Counted from the stretch's first letter, positions 29,042 to 38,783 are shown. The stretch is DNA of 64,000 bases from an uncultured Lachnospiraceae bacterium (GCA_947630875.1 CANRJG010000002.1:37979-101978), one strand, 5' to 3'. Program-made: numbers and translations. The notes: a model not told the origin generated them from the letters alone.

Positions 29042-29969
29042 CTTCTTCTCCGATCTTCGGCGCCTCAATTTCACTTAAGATCAAATTGAGCACCCGCTGT
29101 GCACTGATGCGCTTCATTCTGGATTTTGCATTGAGAATCACACGGTGGGCGCAGACATCGATATAGCATTTCTGCACGTCCTCGGGCACACAATAATTTC
29201 TGCCTGCCATATAGGCGGAAGCCTTGGCCATCCGCATCAGCGCCTGCACACCACGGGGGGATACACCCAGTTCGATATTGCCCTGCCTGCGGGTCGCCTC
29301 ACACAGACGAATGATATAATCCAGTATCGTATCCGAAACAAAGACCTTCGCCGTTTCCTGCCGCATCTGCAGGATTTCTTTGGCATTGGAAACCTTTTTT
29401 ACTGTCTGCATCGGATTGTCCGATTCATAGGTCCGCAGGATTTCCATTTGTTTTTCCCGGTCCGGATAACCTACGCTCAGACAGATCATGAAGCGATCCA
29501 GCTGTGATTCCGGCAAAAGGGCGGTTCCGGCTGCCCCCACCGGATTAGAAGTGGCGAACACAATAAAGGGATCCGGCAAATCGTAAGTCTTGCCGTCCAC
29601 TGTCACCTTCTGTTCCTGCATGGCTTCCAGCAGGGCCGACTGGGTTTTGCTGTAGCCCCGGTTGATTTCGTCTGCCAGGAGAATATTGCACATGGCCGCG
29701 CCGGCTTTAAATTCAAATTTTCCGGTGTTTCTGTTGTATACCGTAAAGCCGGTAATATCCCCCGGCAGCACATCCGGATTAAAGGATACCCGGTTGCAGC
29801 TCAGCTCCGTAGCCTTTGCAAAAGCCGTGGCCAGGGTGGTCTTTCCCACGCCCGGAATATCTTCCAGCAAAATATGGCCGCCCGCCAGCACCGCCATCAG
29901 AACCTTGTCAATGACTTCGTCCTTTCCGATCAAAACTTTCTGAATTTCTTCCTTAATCTTTCCGTTCAT
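29034..29969 (-). CDS. MoxR-family AAA+ ATPase
   Basis: AAA+ chaperone-like ATPase acting on partner proteins encoded nearby. The 311 residues show Walker A EDIPGVGKTTLATAFA, Walker B NILLADEINRGYSKTQSALL and sensor 1 FATSNPVG, with the arginine-finger segment LLPESQLDRF. It starts 8 bases after the DUF1015 stop, so it may share that gene's transcript, and heads the MoxR-DUF58-TgpA-rex-nnr-alr run. Confidence 0.95.
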   Translation of the reverse strand: MNGKIKEEIQKVLIGKDEVIDKVLMAVLAGGHILLEDIPGVGKTTLATAFAKATELSCNRVSFNPDVLPGDITGFTVYNRNTGKFEFKAGAAMCNILLADEINRGYSKTQSALLEAMQEQKVTVDGKTYDLPDPFIVFATSNPVGAAGTALLPESQLDRFMICLSVGYPDREKQMEILRTYESDNPMQTVKKVSNAKEILQMRQETAKVFVSDTILDYIIRLCEATRRQGNIELGVSPRGVQALMRMAKASAYMAGRNYCVPEDVQKCYIDVCAHRVILNAKSRMKRISAQRVLNLILSEIEAPKIGEEDA

Positions 29970-29977
29970 CTTAGGAT

Positions 29978-31219
29978 TTACCTTTCTATTTTGTGAATCA
30001 GCAGACCGCTGCGCAGTTTCGGTTCAAACCATGTGGATTTCGGCGGCATCAGTCTGCCCGCATCCGCCACCGCAAACAGTTCCCCGATGCCGGTGGGATA
30101 CATGGCAAATGCCACCGTATCGGATGCGCTGACACGTTTTTCCAGTTCCTTTAAGCCCCGGATTCCGCCGATAAAAGAAATCCGCTGATCGGTTTTGGGA
30201 TCCGTAATTCCAAGCAATGGCGCCAGAATTTCATTCTGTAAAATGGAAACATCCAGCCCGTCCACCGGATCGGTGCTCTGAACCTGTGGTTTCGCCGTCA
30301 GACAATACCAGGTATCAATCAGAAACATACCGATTTCCCCTTTTTTCTGCGGACGATACGCTTCGGTGCCCTTGTTTTCTATTTCAAATTTTTCTCCCAC
30401 TTTGTCCAGAAATGCCTGTACGGAATACGCCGCCAAATCTTTTACCACCCGGTTGTAATCCATAATCATCAGCTCCGCATCCGGGAAAAGCACCGACAGG
30501 AAATAGTTGAACTCTTCTTCTCCGGTATAATCCGGATGCGCCGCTCTGCGCATCAGACCGACCCGGACCGCACTGGCCGCCCGGTGGTGCCCGTCTGCAA
30601 TATAGAGATGGCCGATGGCTTCCAGCGCCCTGGTAACGCCTGCAATATCCGCATCCTGATCAATGACCCATACCGCATGACGGATGCCGTCTTCGGAAAC
30701 AAAATCATACAGCGGAGCTTTTTTCTGATTTTCGGCAATGATTGCCGCAAGCACCGCATCCGACCGGTACGCCAGAAAGATGGGGCCGGTCTGGGCGCTT
30801 AAAGCATCCACATGACGGACCCGGTCTTCCTCCTTTTCGGCTCTCGTGTTTTCATGTTTTAAAATCACACCGTTTTGATAATCGTCAATGGAAGCGCAAA
30901 GCACCAGACCAGTCTGTGTCCGCCCGTTCATGGTCAGGGCGTAAATATAATAGACCGGCTTTTCTTCTTCCACAAAGTACCCCTGCTCTGTCATTTCCTG
31001 AAACAGACGGTTTGCCTGTTCATAGACCTTAGGATCATAGGTATCGACAGATTCATCAAATGCGGTTTCCGCCCGGTCGATCCGTAAAAAAGATAAGGGT
31101 CTGTCCTTAACCGCCGCACAGGCCTCGCTTCTGTTGTAAACGTCATAGGGCAGCGCCGCAATGTCGGCTGCATAGGCCGCGGCGGGACGACAGGCCGCAA
31201 ATGGTCTGACCTTTGCCAT
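29978..31219 (-). CDS. DUF1015 family protein
   Basis: A 413-residue cytosolic protein of the DUF1015 (COG4198) family, with the typical start MAKVRPFAACRPAAAYAADI followed by LPYDVYN and, later, YIADGHHRAASAVRVG with its conserved histidines. AGGAG precedes the ATG. In many Clostridia this family sits beside serA and serC, as here, and a role in serine metabolism has been suspected from this; I treat that as unproven. A hairpin at 31274 separates it from serA. Confidence 0.85.
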   Translation of the reverse strand: MAKVRPFAACRPAAAYAADIAALPYDVYNRSEACAAVKDRPLSFLRIDRAETAFDESVDTYDPKVYEQANRLFQEMTEQGYFVEEEKPVYYIYALTMNGRTQTGLVLCASIDDYQNGVILKHENTRAEKEEDRVRHVDALSAQTGPIFLAYRSDAVLAAIIAENQKKAPLYDFVSEDGIRHAVWVIDQDADIAGVTRALEAIGHLYIADGHHRAASAVRVGLMRRAAHPDYTGEEEFNYFLSVLFPDAELMIMDYNRVVKDLAAYSVQAFLDKVGEKFEIENKGTEAYRPQKKGEIGMFLIDTWYCLTAKPQVQSTDPVDGLDVSILQNEILAPLLGITDPKTDQRISFIGGIRGLKELEKRVSASDTVAFAMYPTGIGELFAVADAGRLMPPKSTWFEPKLRSGLLIHKIER

Positions 31220-31273
31220 AAAAAACTCCTTTCCGATAAAAGTGATTACGGATTGTTACGCTGTAATCATAAA

Positions 31274-31300
31274 TACCCCGCAGCATAGTGCTGCGGGGTA
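31274..31300 (-). terminator. Terminator after serA
   Basis: Twelve-base perfect stem (31274-31285 with 31289-31300, CCCCGCAGCA core) with a 3-base loop, 7 bases after the serA stop. The T tract after it is short and interrupted (ATTTATGATT), so it may be leaky. Confidence 0.75.
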
Positions 31301-31307
31301 TACAGAC

Positions 31308-32474
31308 TTATTGTATCGTTCTGACTTTGATGACACCCGCAATGGATTTCAGTGCTTCCAGCGCTTGTTCTGTTGCCGGTTTATCGATATCGATCAGTGT
31401 ATACGCAAATTCGCCTCTGCATTTGGAAGACAGATTGGAAATGTTTTCATTCACACTGCCAAAGACATTGGTGAACTGAACCAGCATATTGGCCACATTC
31501 TTGTGGAAGATGGCGATTCTGCCGCCGGTCTTGCTGCAGGGTCCCAGATCCACCTTCGGGAAATTGACACTGTTGTTGATATTTCCGTTTTCCAGATAAT
31601 CCTTCAGTTCCTTCACTGCCATAACAGCGCAGTTGTCTTCCGACTCCGCCGTTGAAGCGCCCAGATGCGGCGTAATGATACAGCCGGGTGCGCCTGCCGT
31701 AATGGGATTTGCAAAATCGGAAACATAAGCCCTGATCTTCTTTTCCTTTAAGGCTTCTACCATATCCTTTTCATTGACCAGCACATCCCGGGCAAAATTC
31801 AGAACCACGGCGCCTTCATGCATCAGCGCGATGGCGTCCTTATTGATCATGCCCCTCGTTTCATCCAGCAGCGGCACATGAATCGTAATGTAATCACAGG
31901 TGGAATAAATATCATTTACATTATTGAAATGCACGATCTTTCTGGAAATCTGCCATGCCGCGTCAACTGACATATACGGATCATAACCGTACACGTCCAT
32001 GCCCAGCGCCGAAGCCGCATTGGCTACACGGATACCGATGGCGCCCAGTCCGATAACGCCCAGCTTCTTGCCCCGCAGCTCACAGCCTGCAAACTGCTTT
32101 TTGGCTTTTTCCATGCTCTTTGCAATATCAGGATCGTCCGCATTGTCTTTGACCCACTGGATACCGTCCACGATACCGCGGGAGGCCAGAAGCATACCGG
32201 CAATGACCAGTTCCTTTACGCCGTTGGCATTGGCACCCGGGGTATTGAATACGACAATACCTTTTTCCGTGCAGCGATCCAGCGGAATGTTATTGACGCC
32301 GGCGCCGGCTCTGGCAATGGCTTTCAGATTATCCGAAAATTCCATTTCATGCATCGAAGCGCTGCGCACCAGAATCGCATCCGCATCCTCTGTATTATCA
32401 CATTTTTTGTAGCAATCGTTAAATTTATTCAGACCCACTTCCGCAATCGGGTTCAGACAGCTGTATAAAAACAT
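31308..32474 (-). CDS. serA: D-3-phosphoglycerate dehydrogenase
   Basis: First step of serine synthesis: 3-phosphoglycerate to 3-phosphohydroxypyruvate. The 388 residues show the NAD-binding GVIGLGAIGIRVANAASALG, the catalytic Arg in VVLNFARDVLVNE (usually ARGG, here ARDV), the His in TPHLGASTAE and a C-terminal ACT domain (~315-388, NMLVQFTNVFGSVNENISNL), which suggests control by an amino acid. It follows serC by 12 bases. Confidence 0.95.
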   Translation of the reverse strand: MFLYSCLNPIAEVGLNKFNDCYKKCDNTEDADAILVRSASMHEMEFSDNLKAIARAGAGVNNIPLDRCTEKGIVVFNTPGANANGVKELVIAGMLLASRGIVDGIQWVKDNADDPDIAKSMEKAKKQFAGCELRGKKLGVIGLGAIGIRVANAASALGMDVYGYDPYMSVDAAWQISRKIVHFNNVNDIYSTCDYITIHVPLLDETRGMINKDAIALMHEGAVVLNFARDVLVNEKDMVEALKEKKIRAYVSDFANPITAGAPGCIITPHLGASTAESEDNCAVMAVKELKDYLENGNINNSVNFPKVDLGPCSKTGGRIAIFHKNVANMLVQFTNVFGSVNENISNLSSKCRGEFAYTLIDIDKPATEQALEALKSIAGVIKVRTIQ

Positions 32475-32486
32475 AATTCTCTCCTC

Positions 32487-33566
32487 TTAATTGTTCTTTT
32501 CAAATTCCTTCATAAATGCCACCAGTTTCTCCACGCCTTCAATGGGCATCGCATTGTAAATGCTGGCGCGCATACCGCCCACGGTACGGTGGCCTTTCAG
32601 GTTTTCAAAACCTGCCGCTTTGGATTCCGCGATGAACCTGGCATCCAGATCCTTGTCGCCGGTAATGAACGGCACGTTCATCAGCGAACGGTCCTCTTTT
32701 CTGACCGTTCCTTTGAACAATGTGCTTTCATCCAGAAAATCATAGAGAATTTTTGCTTTCTGGATATTGATTTTCTGAATAGCTTCCAGACCGCCCTGTT
32801 TTTTCAGCCACTTGAAGACTTTGCCGCAGATATAAATGCCGTATGCAGGCGGCGTGTTATAGAGAGAACCCGCATCTGCATGGGTCTTGTATTTCAGCAT
32901 CGTGGGTGTGCCCGGCAGCACGTCGTCGGTAATCAGATCCTCCCGCATAATCACAATGACCACGCCTGCAGGACCGATGTTTTTCTGTACGCCGCCGTAC
33001 ATTACCGCGTATTTGGTAATATCAGCAGGCTCTGACAGGAAGCAGGATGAAACGTCCGCTACCAGATCTTTGCCTTTCGTGTTGGGAAGTGTTTTGAACT
33101 TGGTTCCGTAAATGGTATTGTTTTCGCAGATATATACATAATCCGCATCCTTGCTGATGGGCAGATCGCTGCAGTCAGGGATATAACTGAAGGTCTGATC
33201 CTCGGAAGATGCGATTTTGTTTGCCGTACCGAACTTGCAGGCTTCGCTGTATGCCTTCTTCGCCCACTGGCCGGTCACAATATAATCCGCCACTCTGTTT
33301 TTCATCAGATTCATGGGAATCATGGCAAACTGCTGGCTGGCGCCGCCCTGCAAAAACATGACCTTGTAATTTTCAGGAATGTGCAGCAGATCTCTCAGAT
33401 CCTGTTCCGCCTCCGTAATAATCGACGCATAGATCGCAGATCGATGGCTCATCTCCATAACGGACATGCCTGATCCATGATAATCCAGCATTTCAGCTGC
33501 CGCCTCTTTCAAAACTTCCTCCGGAAGTACCGCAGGACCCGCAGAAAAATTATATACTCTGCTCAT
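32487..33566 (-). CDS. serC: Phosphoserine aminotransferase
   Basis: Second step of serine synthesis and a PLP enzyme. The 359 residues show YNFSAGPAVLPEEVL, LQGGASQQFAMIPMNL, the PLP lysine in GGVQKNIGPAGV and NTPPAYGIYICGKVFKWL. I chose the start at 33566 because AGGAGG lies 7 bases upstream; the ATG two codons earlier is too close. There is no serB nearby. Confidence 0.97.
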   Translation of the reverse strand: MSRVYNFSAGPAVLPEEVLKEAAAEMLDYHGSGMSVMEMSHRSAIYASIITEAEQDLRDLLHIPENYKVMFLQGGASQQFAMIPMNLMKNRVADYIVTGQWAKKAYSEACKFGTANKIASSEDQTFSYIPDCSDLPISKDADYVYICENNTIYGTKFKTLPNTKGKDLVADVSSCFLSEPADITKYAVMYGGVQKNIGPAGVVIVIMREDLITDDVLPGTPTMLKYKTHADAGSLYNTPPAYGIYICGKVFKWLKKQGGLEAIQKINIQKAKILYDFLDESTLFKGTVRKEDRSLMNVPFITGDKDLDARFIAESKAAGFENLKGHRTVGGMRASIYNAMPIEGVEKLVAFMKEFEKNN

Positions 33567-33602
33567 TTTCATTCCTCCTGAATTCTTTTCAACATATATA
33601 TT

Positions 33603-33965
33603 TTATTTGTTATCCTTTTTAGTATCTTTTTTTGTTTCTTTTTCTTCTTCCTGAGGCATATTTTCTTCTGCCTTTTCTACCTGTACGATGGATGACTTCT
33701 GCATCGGGATACGGCAGTTTTTGTTGTTTCCGAATTCCACAATTACGGTATCGTCCGCAATATCAATCAATACGCCGTAAAATCCGCCGGATGTGACGAC
33801 ACAGTCGCCTACCTGCATTTCGCTCAGCATCATACGCACACGTTTCTGTTCCTTCCGCTGCGGACGAATCAGAATAAAATAAAATACAAGGCCGATAATG
33901 ACCAGATAAACCAGCATGCCCACGCCTGCTGTTCCTGCACTTGCCAAAATAAAATGATTTAACAT
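33603..33965 (-). CDS. yajC: Preprotein translocase subunit YajC
   Basis: Small membrane partner of SecDF. The 120 residues have one N-terminal membrane helix (~15-35, LVIIGLVFYFILIRPQRKEQ) followed by the conserved cytoplasmic domain (MQVGDCVVTSGGFYGVL) and a Glu/Lys-rich tail. GGGAGG precedes the ATG. Position after tgt is the standard tgt-yajC arrangement. Confidence 0.95.
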   Translation of the reverse strand: MLNHFILASAGTAGVGMLVYLVIIGLVFYFILIRPQRKEQKRVRMMLSEMQVGDCVVTSGGFYGVLIDIADDTVIVEFGNNKNCRIPMQKSSIVQVEKAEENMPQEEEKETKKDTKKDNK

Positions 33966-34046
33966 GAAAGGTTCCTCCCTTGTTCATAGTTCATAGCTCA
34001 ATAGACTAAATATACATGAAGCCTCCCGGTATTTCAAGATAAATTT

Positions 34047-35180
34047 TTAACAAAGTTCGCCCTGCACGGCAGATAATTTTCGTTTTTTGTACTCCGCAAA
34101 ACAGCCGCCGTCAATGGCGTCCCGGATTTCCGTCATCATCTGATTGTAAAAATAGAGATTGTGCAGTACGCAAAGGCGCATGCCCAGCATTTCTCCCGCT
34201 TTCAGCAAATGCCGGATATAGGCCCTGGAATAGCTCTGACAGGCAGGGCAGCCGCAGCCCTCTTCGATGGGACGCATATCCCTTTCGTATTGCTTATTGA
34301 ACAGATTTAACTTGCCGGAATTGGTATAGACGTGGCCATGTCTGCCGTTTCTGGACGGATAAACACAGTCAAAGAAATCGATGCCCCGCGCCACGCCTTC
34401 CAGGATATTGGCCGGGGTCCCGACACCCATCAGATATCTGGGCTTGTTTTCCGGCAGATGCGGCAGGGTCACATCCAGAATTTCATACATCTGGGCGTGG
34501 GTTTCCCCTACGGCCAGACCGCCCACGGCGTAGCCGTCCAGATCCAGTTCGCTGATTCGTTTGGCGTGCTCAATCCGGATATCTGCAAAAGTGGTGCCCT
34601 GATTGATGCCGAACAACATCTGATGGGGGTTGATGGTATCCTCCCGCCCATTTAATTCCCGCAGTTTGTCCCTGCAGCGGATCAGCCATCTGGTGGTTCT
34701 GGCGACAGAAGCCTCCACATAGTCTCTGGACGCGTCGTGGGGCGCGCATTCATCAAAGGCCATGGCTATGGTGGATCCTAAGTTGGACTGAATCTGTATG
34801 CTTTCCTCCGGCCCCATGAAAATGCGTCTGCCGTCGATATGAGAATTGAAATAAACGCCTTCTTCTTTGATTTTACGAAGGCCTGCAAGAGAAAATACCT
34901 GAAACCCGCCGCTGTCCGTCAGAATCGGCCGGCTCCAGTTCATAAATTTGTGCAGTCCTCCCAGCGACTTGATCAGTTCGTCGCCGGGCCTGACGTGCAG
35001 ATGATAGGTATTGGACAGTTCCACCTGGGTGCCGATGGTTTCCAGATCCATGGTGGACACGGCGCCTTTGATGGCCCCCGCCGTTCCCACATTCATAAAG
35101 ACCGGCGTCTGTATCGTACCGTGTACGGTCTCAAATGACCCTCTTCTGGCTCTGCCCTCCTGCTTGTGTAAATGAAACAT
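34047..35180 (-). CDS. tgt: Queuine tRNA-ribosyltransferase
   Basis: Exchanges guanine 34 of certain tRNAs for a queuosine precursor. The 377 residues show TPVFMNVGTAGAIKG, the substrate Asp in ILTDSGGFQVFSLAGL and the catalytic Asp in DFFDCVYPSRNGRHG. The zinc site is complete: CGCPACQSYSR with a His in LHNLYFYNQMM. The ribosome site is weak (AAGGATTAA); the gene starts 3 bases after the lactonase stop, so translation is probably coupled. Confidence 0.97.
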   Translation of the reverse strand: MFHLHKQEGRARRGSFETVHGTIQTPVFMNVGTAGAIKGAVSTMDLETIGTQVELSNTYHLHVRPGDELIKSLGGLHKFMNWSRPILTDSGGFQVFSLAGLRKIKEEGVYFNSHIDGRRIFMGPEESIQIQSNLGSTIAMAFDECAPHDASRDYVEASVARTTRWLIRCRDKLRELNGREDTINPHQMLFGINQGTTFADIRIEHAKRISELDLDGYAVGGLAVGETHAQMYEILDVTLPHLPENKPRYLMGVGTPANILEGVARGIDFFDCVYPSRNGRHGHVYTNSGKLNLFNKQYERDMRPIEEGCGCPACQSYSRAYIRHLLKAGEMLGMRLCVLHNLYFYNQMMTEIRDAIDGGCFAEYKKRKLSAVQGELC

Positions 35181-35183
35181 ACT

Positions 35184-36248
35184 TTAATCCTTTGCCGCAA
35201 ATAATTTTTCCAGATCCACAATCACTGCGGAATTGGGTGCGCTGATCTTCACCGGTTTCGCGCACATGGAAAACAGCTTTTCCTGATAATCCATCCGGAA
35301 AGTGGTAATAGAATTTTCATCATGGTTCACTGCATAGAGATACCTGTGATCCGGAGACAGCAGCGCATCTTTGGGATATTTCCCGCTGATGGGCAGCACG
35401 CAGTAAAGAATCAGCGTACCCTCCGGCTCCCTTTCATAAAACGCCACCGTATTGTCGCCGTCGTTGGAGACAATCACATATTTTTCCGACGCGGCGAGAC
35501 GCAGCGAACAGGCATAAGTGGCCGCGGTATGATATACGCCGATGGTGGAAATCTTCTGCAACAGCGTAAATACCGGGGTGTTGTCCTTTTCCTCATACCG
35601 ATAAACGGAAATCTGCTTCATGCTTTCGCTTAAAAGATATGCGTTTTGTCCGTCCTTCGTAAATACGATGCGGGCCGGATCATAATCCAGATCACAGCGC
35701 AGCACATCCGACAGTTCCAGACCCGGCAGATCCGGATCCACTTTATAGATCATGACCTGATCCAAGCCGCTGTCCGACGCGCAGAGATATTTGTCGTCGC
35801 TGGTCAGGTTGATACAGGTTACGTGACACATATCGTTGCGGTTAATGCCGGTGCCCGGATTTCTGTGCCGCTTCCGGTCCACAACGCTGCCGATGCTTCC
35901 ATCTTCATTCAGAGACAGCATGGTAATCTTGCCGTCGTGAAAACCGCCGGCAAACAGATATTTTCCGGCGCTGTCACAGCACAGATAGCACCCGCGCATC
36001 GCTTTGGTGGGCACTTCATTCATCAGGGTCAGCATACCGTCTTTGGCGATGGCATAGGCGGCCACGCCCATATCCGTGATGGAATAAATCACAGGTTTCA
36101 CCGGCGAACGAAGCAGATACGAAGAATTCGACGCTTCGGCGCTGCCTGCTTCCGACAGTTTTCCGGTCTCCTCATCCAGTGCAAAGATATGTATGCCGTC
36201 TTCCGTTTCATCAGTGTAGCAGCCCACATACATCATCCACTTTGCCAT
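35184..36248 (-). CDS. Beta-propeller lactonase family protein (6-phosphogluconolactonase-like)
   Basis: Seven-bladed propeller related to YbhE-type 6-phosphogluconolactonases. The 354 residues contain repeated blade motifs such as YVGCYTDETEDGIHIFALD at the start, CHVTCINLTSDDKYLCASD and DALLSPDHRYLYAVNHDENS near the end. AAGGAGGG precedes the start. It sits between trpS and tgt, which does not point to a pathway. The reaction is uncertain because the family also holds non-enzymatic members. Confidence 0.8.
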   Translation of the reverse strand: MAKWMMYVGCYTDETEDGIHIFALDEETGKLSEAGSAEASNSSYLLRSPVKPVIYSITDMGVAAYAIAKDGMLTLMNEVPTKAMRGCYLCCDSAGKYLFAGGFHDGKITMLSLNEDGSIGSVVDRKRHRNPGTGINRNDMCHVTCINLTSDDKYLCASDSGLDQVMIYKVDPDLPGLELSDVLRCDLDYDPARIVFTKDGQNAYLLSESMKQISVYRYEEKDNTPVFTLLQKISTIGVYHTAATYACSLRLAASEKYVIVSNDGDNTVAFYEREPEGTLILYCVLPISGKYPKDALLSPDHRYLYAVNHDENSITTFRMDYQEKLFSMCAKPVKISAPNSAVIVDLEKLFAAKD

Positions 36249-36295
36249 TGCAATACCCTCCTTTTTTATTTCCCCATACTTGTTTTCCCAGCCGT

Positions 36296-37300
36296 TTATC
36301 GTACAATTTCCGGAAAGCCGATCTTTTTCCGCACTTTTCTGAGGGTTTTTTCCGCATAATACCGTGCAGTTTCCGCATTTTCCTTAATCAGCGCGTCCAC
36401 GTATGCCTTGTCTTTGGAAAGTCTCTCATATTCCTGACGCACCGGATCCAGTTCGCTGCAGACTGCCTCGCCTACCGCGGTTTTAAACTCGCCGTAGCCT
36501 TTTCCCTCAAACTCCTTTTCCACTTCTTCCGGCGTCTTTCCGGTCATGGACGTATAAATATCGATCAGATTTTTGATGCCGGGCTTGTCGTCCGAATATA
36601 AAACTTCGCTGCCGGAGTCCGTAATCGCCCGTTTGCATTTCCGCATGATTGTGTCGTGATCATCCAGAATGTAAATGCAGCCGTTGGGATTTTCGTCCGA
36701 TTTCGACATTTTCTGGGTGGGATCCTGCAGGGATTTGATCCGCGCGCCGTGCTTGCCCAGATAAGGCTCCGGCACCGTAAATACATCCCCGTATACATGG
36801 TTGAAGCGCAGTGCGATGTCTCTGGCCAGTTCCAGATGCTGCAGCTGATCGTTTCCCACCGGGACCACATCCGCCTGATACAGCAGAATATCCGCTGCCA
36901 TCAATACGGGATAGGTGAAAAGTCCTGCATTAATATTGTCCGCATGCTTTGCGGATTTGTCTTTAAACTGGGTCATGCGGTTCAGCTCGCCCATATAGGT
37001 AAAACAGTCCAGCATCCAGGCCAGTTCGGCATGGGCGCTGACATGAGACTGGTAATAAATACAGTTTTTCTTCGGATCCAGTCCGGAAGCAATGTAGGTC
37101 ATCAGTACGTCCCGTGCGTTCTTACGAAGCGCCGCAGGATCCTGCCGCACCGTAATGGAATGCAGATCCGCCACGCTGTAAAAGCAGCGGTACTCCTCCG
37201 TCAGTTTTCCCCAGTTTTTCAGTGCGCCTACATAATTCCCCAGCGTCAGTTTCCCGGTGGACTGCATCGCACTGAATAATATTTTTTCTCCGTTCAGCAT
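36296..37300 (-). CDS. trpS: Tryptophanyl-tRNA synthetase
   Basis: Charges tRNA-Trp. The 334 residues show the class I motif TGKLTLGNYVGALKNW, the QSHVSAHAELAWMLDCFTYM region, PVGNDQLQHLELARDIA and the KMSKS loop QKMSKSDENPNGCI. Normal length. It follows the GH13-like gene by 19 bases. Confidence 0.97.
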   Translation of the reverse strand: MLNGEKILFSAMQSTGKLTLGNYVGALKNWGKLTEEYRCFYSVADLHSITVRQDPAALRKNARDVLMTYIASGLDPKKNCIYYQSHVSAHAELAWMLDCFTYMGELNRMTQFKDKSAKHADNINAGLFTYPVLMAADILLYQADVVPVGNDQLQHLELARDIALRFNHVYGDVFTVPEPYLGKHGARIKSLQDPTQKMSKSDENPNGCIYILDDHDTIMRKCKRAITDSGSEVLYSDDKPGIKNLIDIYTSMTGKTPEEVEKEFEGKGYGEFKTAVGEAVCSELDPVRQEYERLSKDKAYVDALIKENAETARYYAEKTLRKVRKKIGFPEIVR

Positions 37301-37319
37301 TCTTTTATCTCCTCACTGC

Positions 37320-38783
37320 TTATTTCAGTTTTCCCCGAATCCCCGAAAAAATCTTTACGCTGTGCCCGGTCAGCAAAACACTGGAGGTTTTGTCGACTGC
37401 ATTCGCATCGGCAGCGCATTCTGCTTCCGCCGCGGTGTCCATCTGCAGCTTCCATGTGAAGCCTTCCGGCAGATGGGGCATGGCAAGGCTTTTCGGTTCT
37501 TCTTCGAAATTGACACATACATATAAATACCGGTCTTCATTGGCAAACAAAAAACCGGCATGGCGGCTGACATTGTCCAGCGCCGCGTCCCAGGCATAGC
37601 TTCCGTGTACCGAAACCGCCGGAATCCCCCGGTAATTGATCCGCGACTGCTCTGTCGTCTGCTGAAACAGTCCGGTCTGCATACGAAGGGCAATCATATC
37701 CTTCACGGTTTTTTTGAGTTCCTCCGCAAAAGGACCACCGTACTGAATCCAGGAAATTGCATTGTCCTGGCAATAAGCGTTGTTGTTGCCGCCCTGGGAA
37801 TTCCCCTCCTCGTCTCCCGCCAGAAATACGGGAAGGCCGTTGGAAAGGAACAGCATACATATGGCATTTTTGATATATTGAAGCCGCTTCTGCAAAATCT
37901 TTGGATCCTCTGTGGCGCCTTCCACGCCGCAGTTGTCGGAAAAATTGTAATCTTCCCCGTCTTTGTTGGATTCTCCGTTGGCTTCGTTATGTTTTCTGGA
38001 ATAACTGTACAGATCCGCCAGTGTAAAGCCGTTATGGGAAGCCGCGCAGATCAGGTGGGTAAAAGGATCCTGCCGGCTGGTCAGAAGATCGGCGAAGCTG
38101 CGCAGTCCGTCTTCGTCTCCCCGCAGCATTTTCCGCAAATGCACCCGGTAGGCGGGATCATAAACCGCGATCCGCTCCGGATTGGTGTAAGGCAGACTGC
38201 GATCCAGTTCATACACATACAGTTTTGTTTTCTTTAAATATTTCTGGTCGGAAATCACCTTGAGATACCAGGAATTGACATTCAGGAAAAAACCGTCCAC
38301 ATGAAAATGCCGGACCCAGTGATTCAGCGCATCCAGCATCACCTGGGTGTCCCCATCCGGATCAAAATGCATCATCATGACGATTTCCATTTCCCGGGCA
38401 TGGGCCGCATCGATCAGGTCCAGAAACTCCTGATCCGCATCCTGCGTTCCATAGTATGCTTTCGCATGAAAATAGTCTCCGGATTTAAATCCCCAGTAAT
38501 TGGCCGCACCCACTACTTCTTTTTCTTTCAGGTTGACGTGGGAGGGCACGCCGTAGATTTTTAAAGGCGAAGCCTGATATTCATAGACAGGCATCAGGAT
38601 CAGCTGATTAAATCCCAGTGCTTTGATATCGTCCAGTTTTTCAATGACTCCGGCAAAAGTACCTTTGTATTTCACGCCGGAAGACGAATCTTTGGTCAGT
38701 CCTCTGACGTGACACTCATAAGCCCGCACCTCATTTAAGGCCAGGTGCGGCACGCCCTTTTTATTGGAATAACTGCTTTTCAT
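37320..38783 (-). CDS. GH13 family protein related to glycogen debranching enzyme; catalytic residues replaced
   Basis: The 487 residues resemble GlgX/isoamylase-type debranching enzymes but lack the N-terminal CBM48 domain. Family landmarks include LGFNQLILMPVYEYQ, ANYWGFKSGDYFHAKAYYG, ADLYSYSRKHNEANGE and LPVFLAGDEEGNSQGGNNNA. The catalytic positions do not match: the nucleophile region reads DGFFLNVNS instead of DGFRFDLAS (Asn codon 38280-38282; Arg replaced by Phe), and the HD of region IV is HN (38031-38036). It probably binds glucans without cleaving them. Start at 38783 (CAGGA site); the frame is open upstream but encodes an implausible Phe-rich stretch. Confidence 0.82.
   Translation of the reverse strand: MKSSYSNKKGVPHLALNEVRAYECHVRGLTKDSSSGVKYKGTFAGVIEKLDDIKALGFNQLILMPVYEYQASPLKIYGVPSHVNLKEKEVVGAANYWGFKSGDYFHAKAYYGTQDADQEFLDLIDAAHAREMEIVMMMHFDPDGDTQVMLDALNHWVRHFHVDGFFLNVNSWYLKVISDQKYLKKTKLYVYELDRSLPYTNPERIAVYDPAYRVHLRKMLRGDEDGLRSFADLLTSRQDPFTHLICAASHNGFTLADLYSYSRKHNEANGESNKDGEDYNFSDNCGVEGATEDPKILQKRLQYIKNAICMLFLSNGLPVFLAGDEEGNSQGGNNNAYCQDNAISWIQYGGPFAEELKKTVKDMIALRMQTGLFQQTTEQSRINYRGIPAVSVHGSYAWDAALDNVSRHAGFLFANEDRYLYVCVNFEEEPKSLAMPHLPEGFTWKLQMDTAAEAECAADANAVDKTSSVLLTGHSVKIFSGIRGKLK

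Noticed and set aside
17716..37300. T-box leaders before leuS, trpS or serC
   Set aside because: Gaps upstream of these genes are 2 to 40 bases, too short for a T-box, and no TGGNACCGCG-type element was seen.
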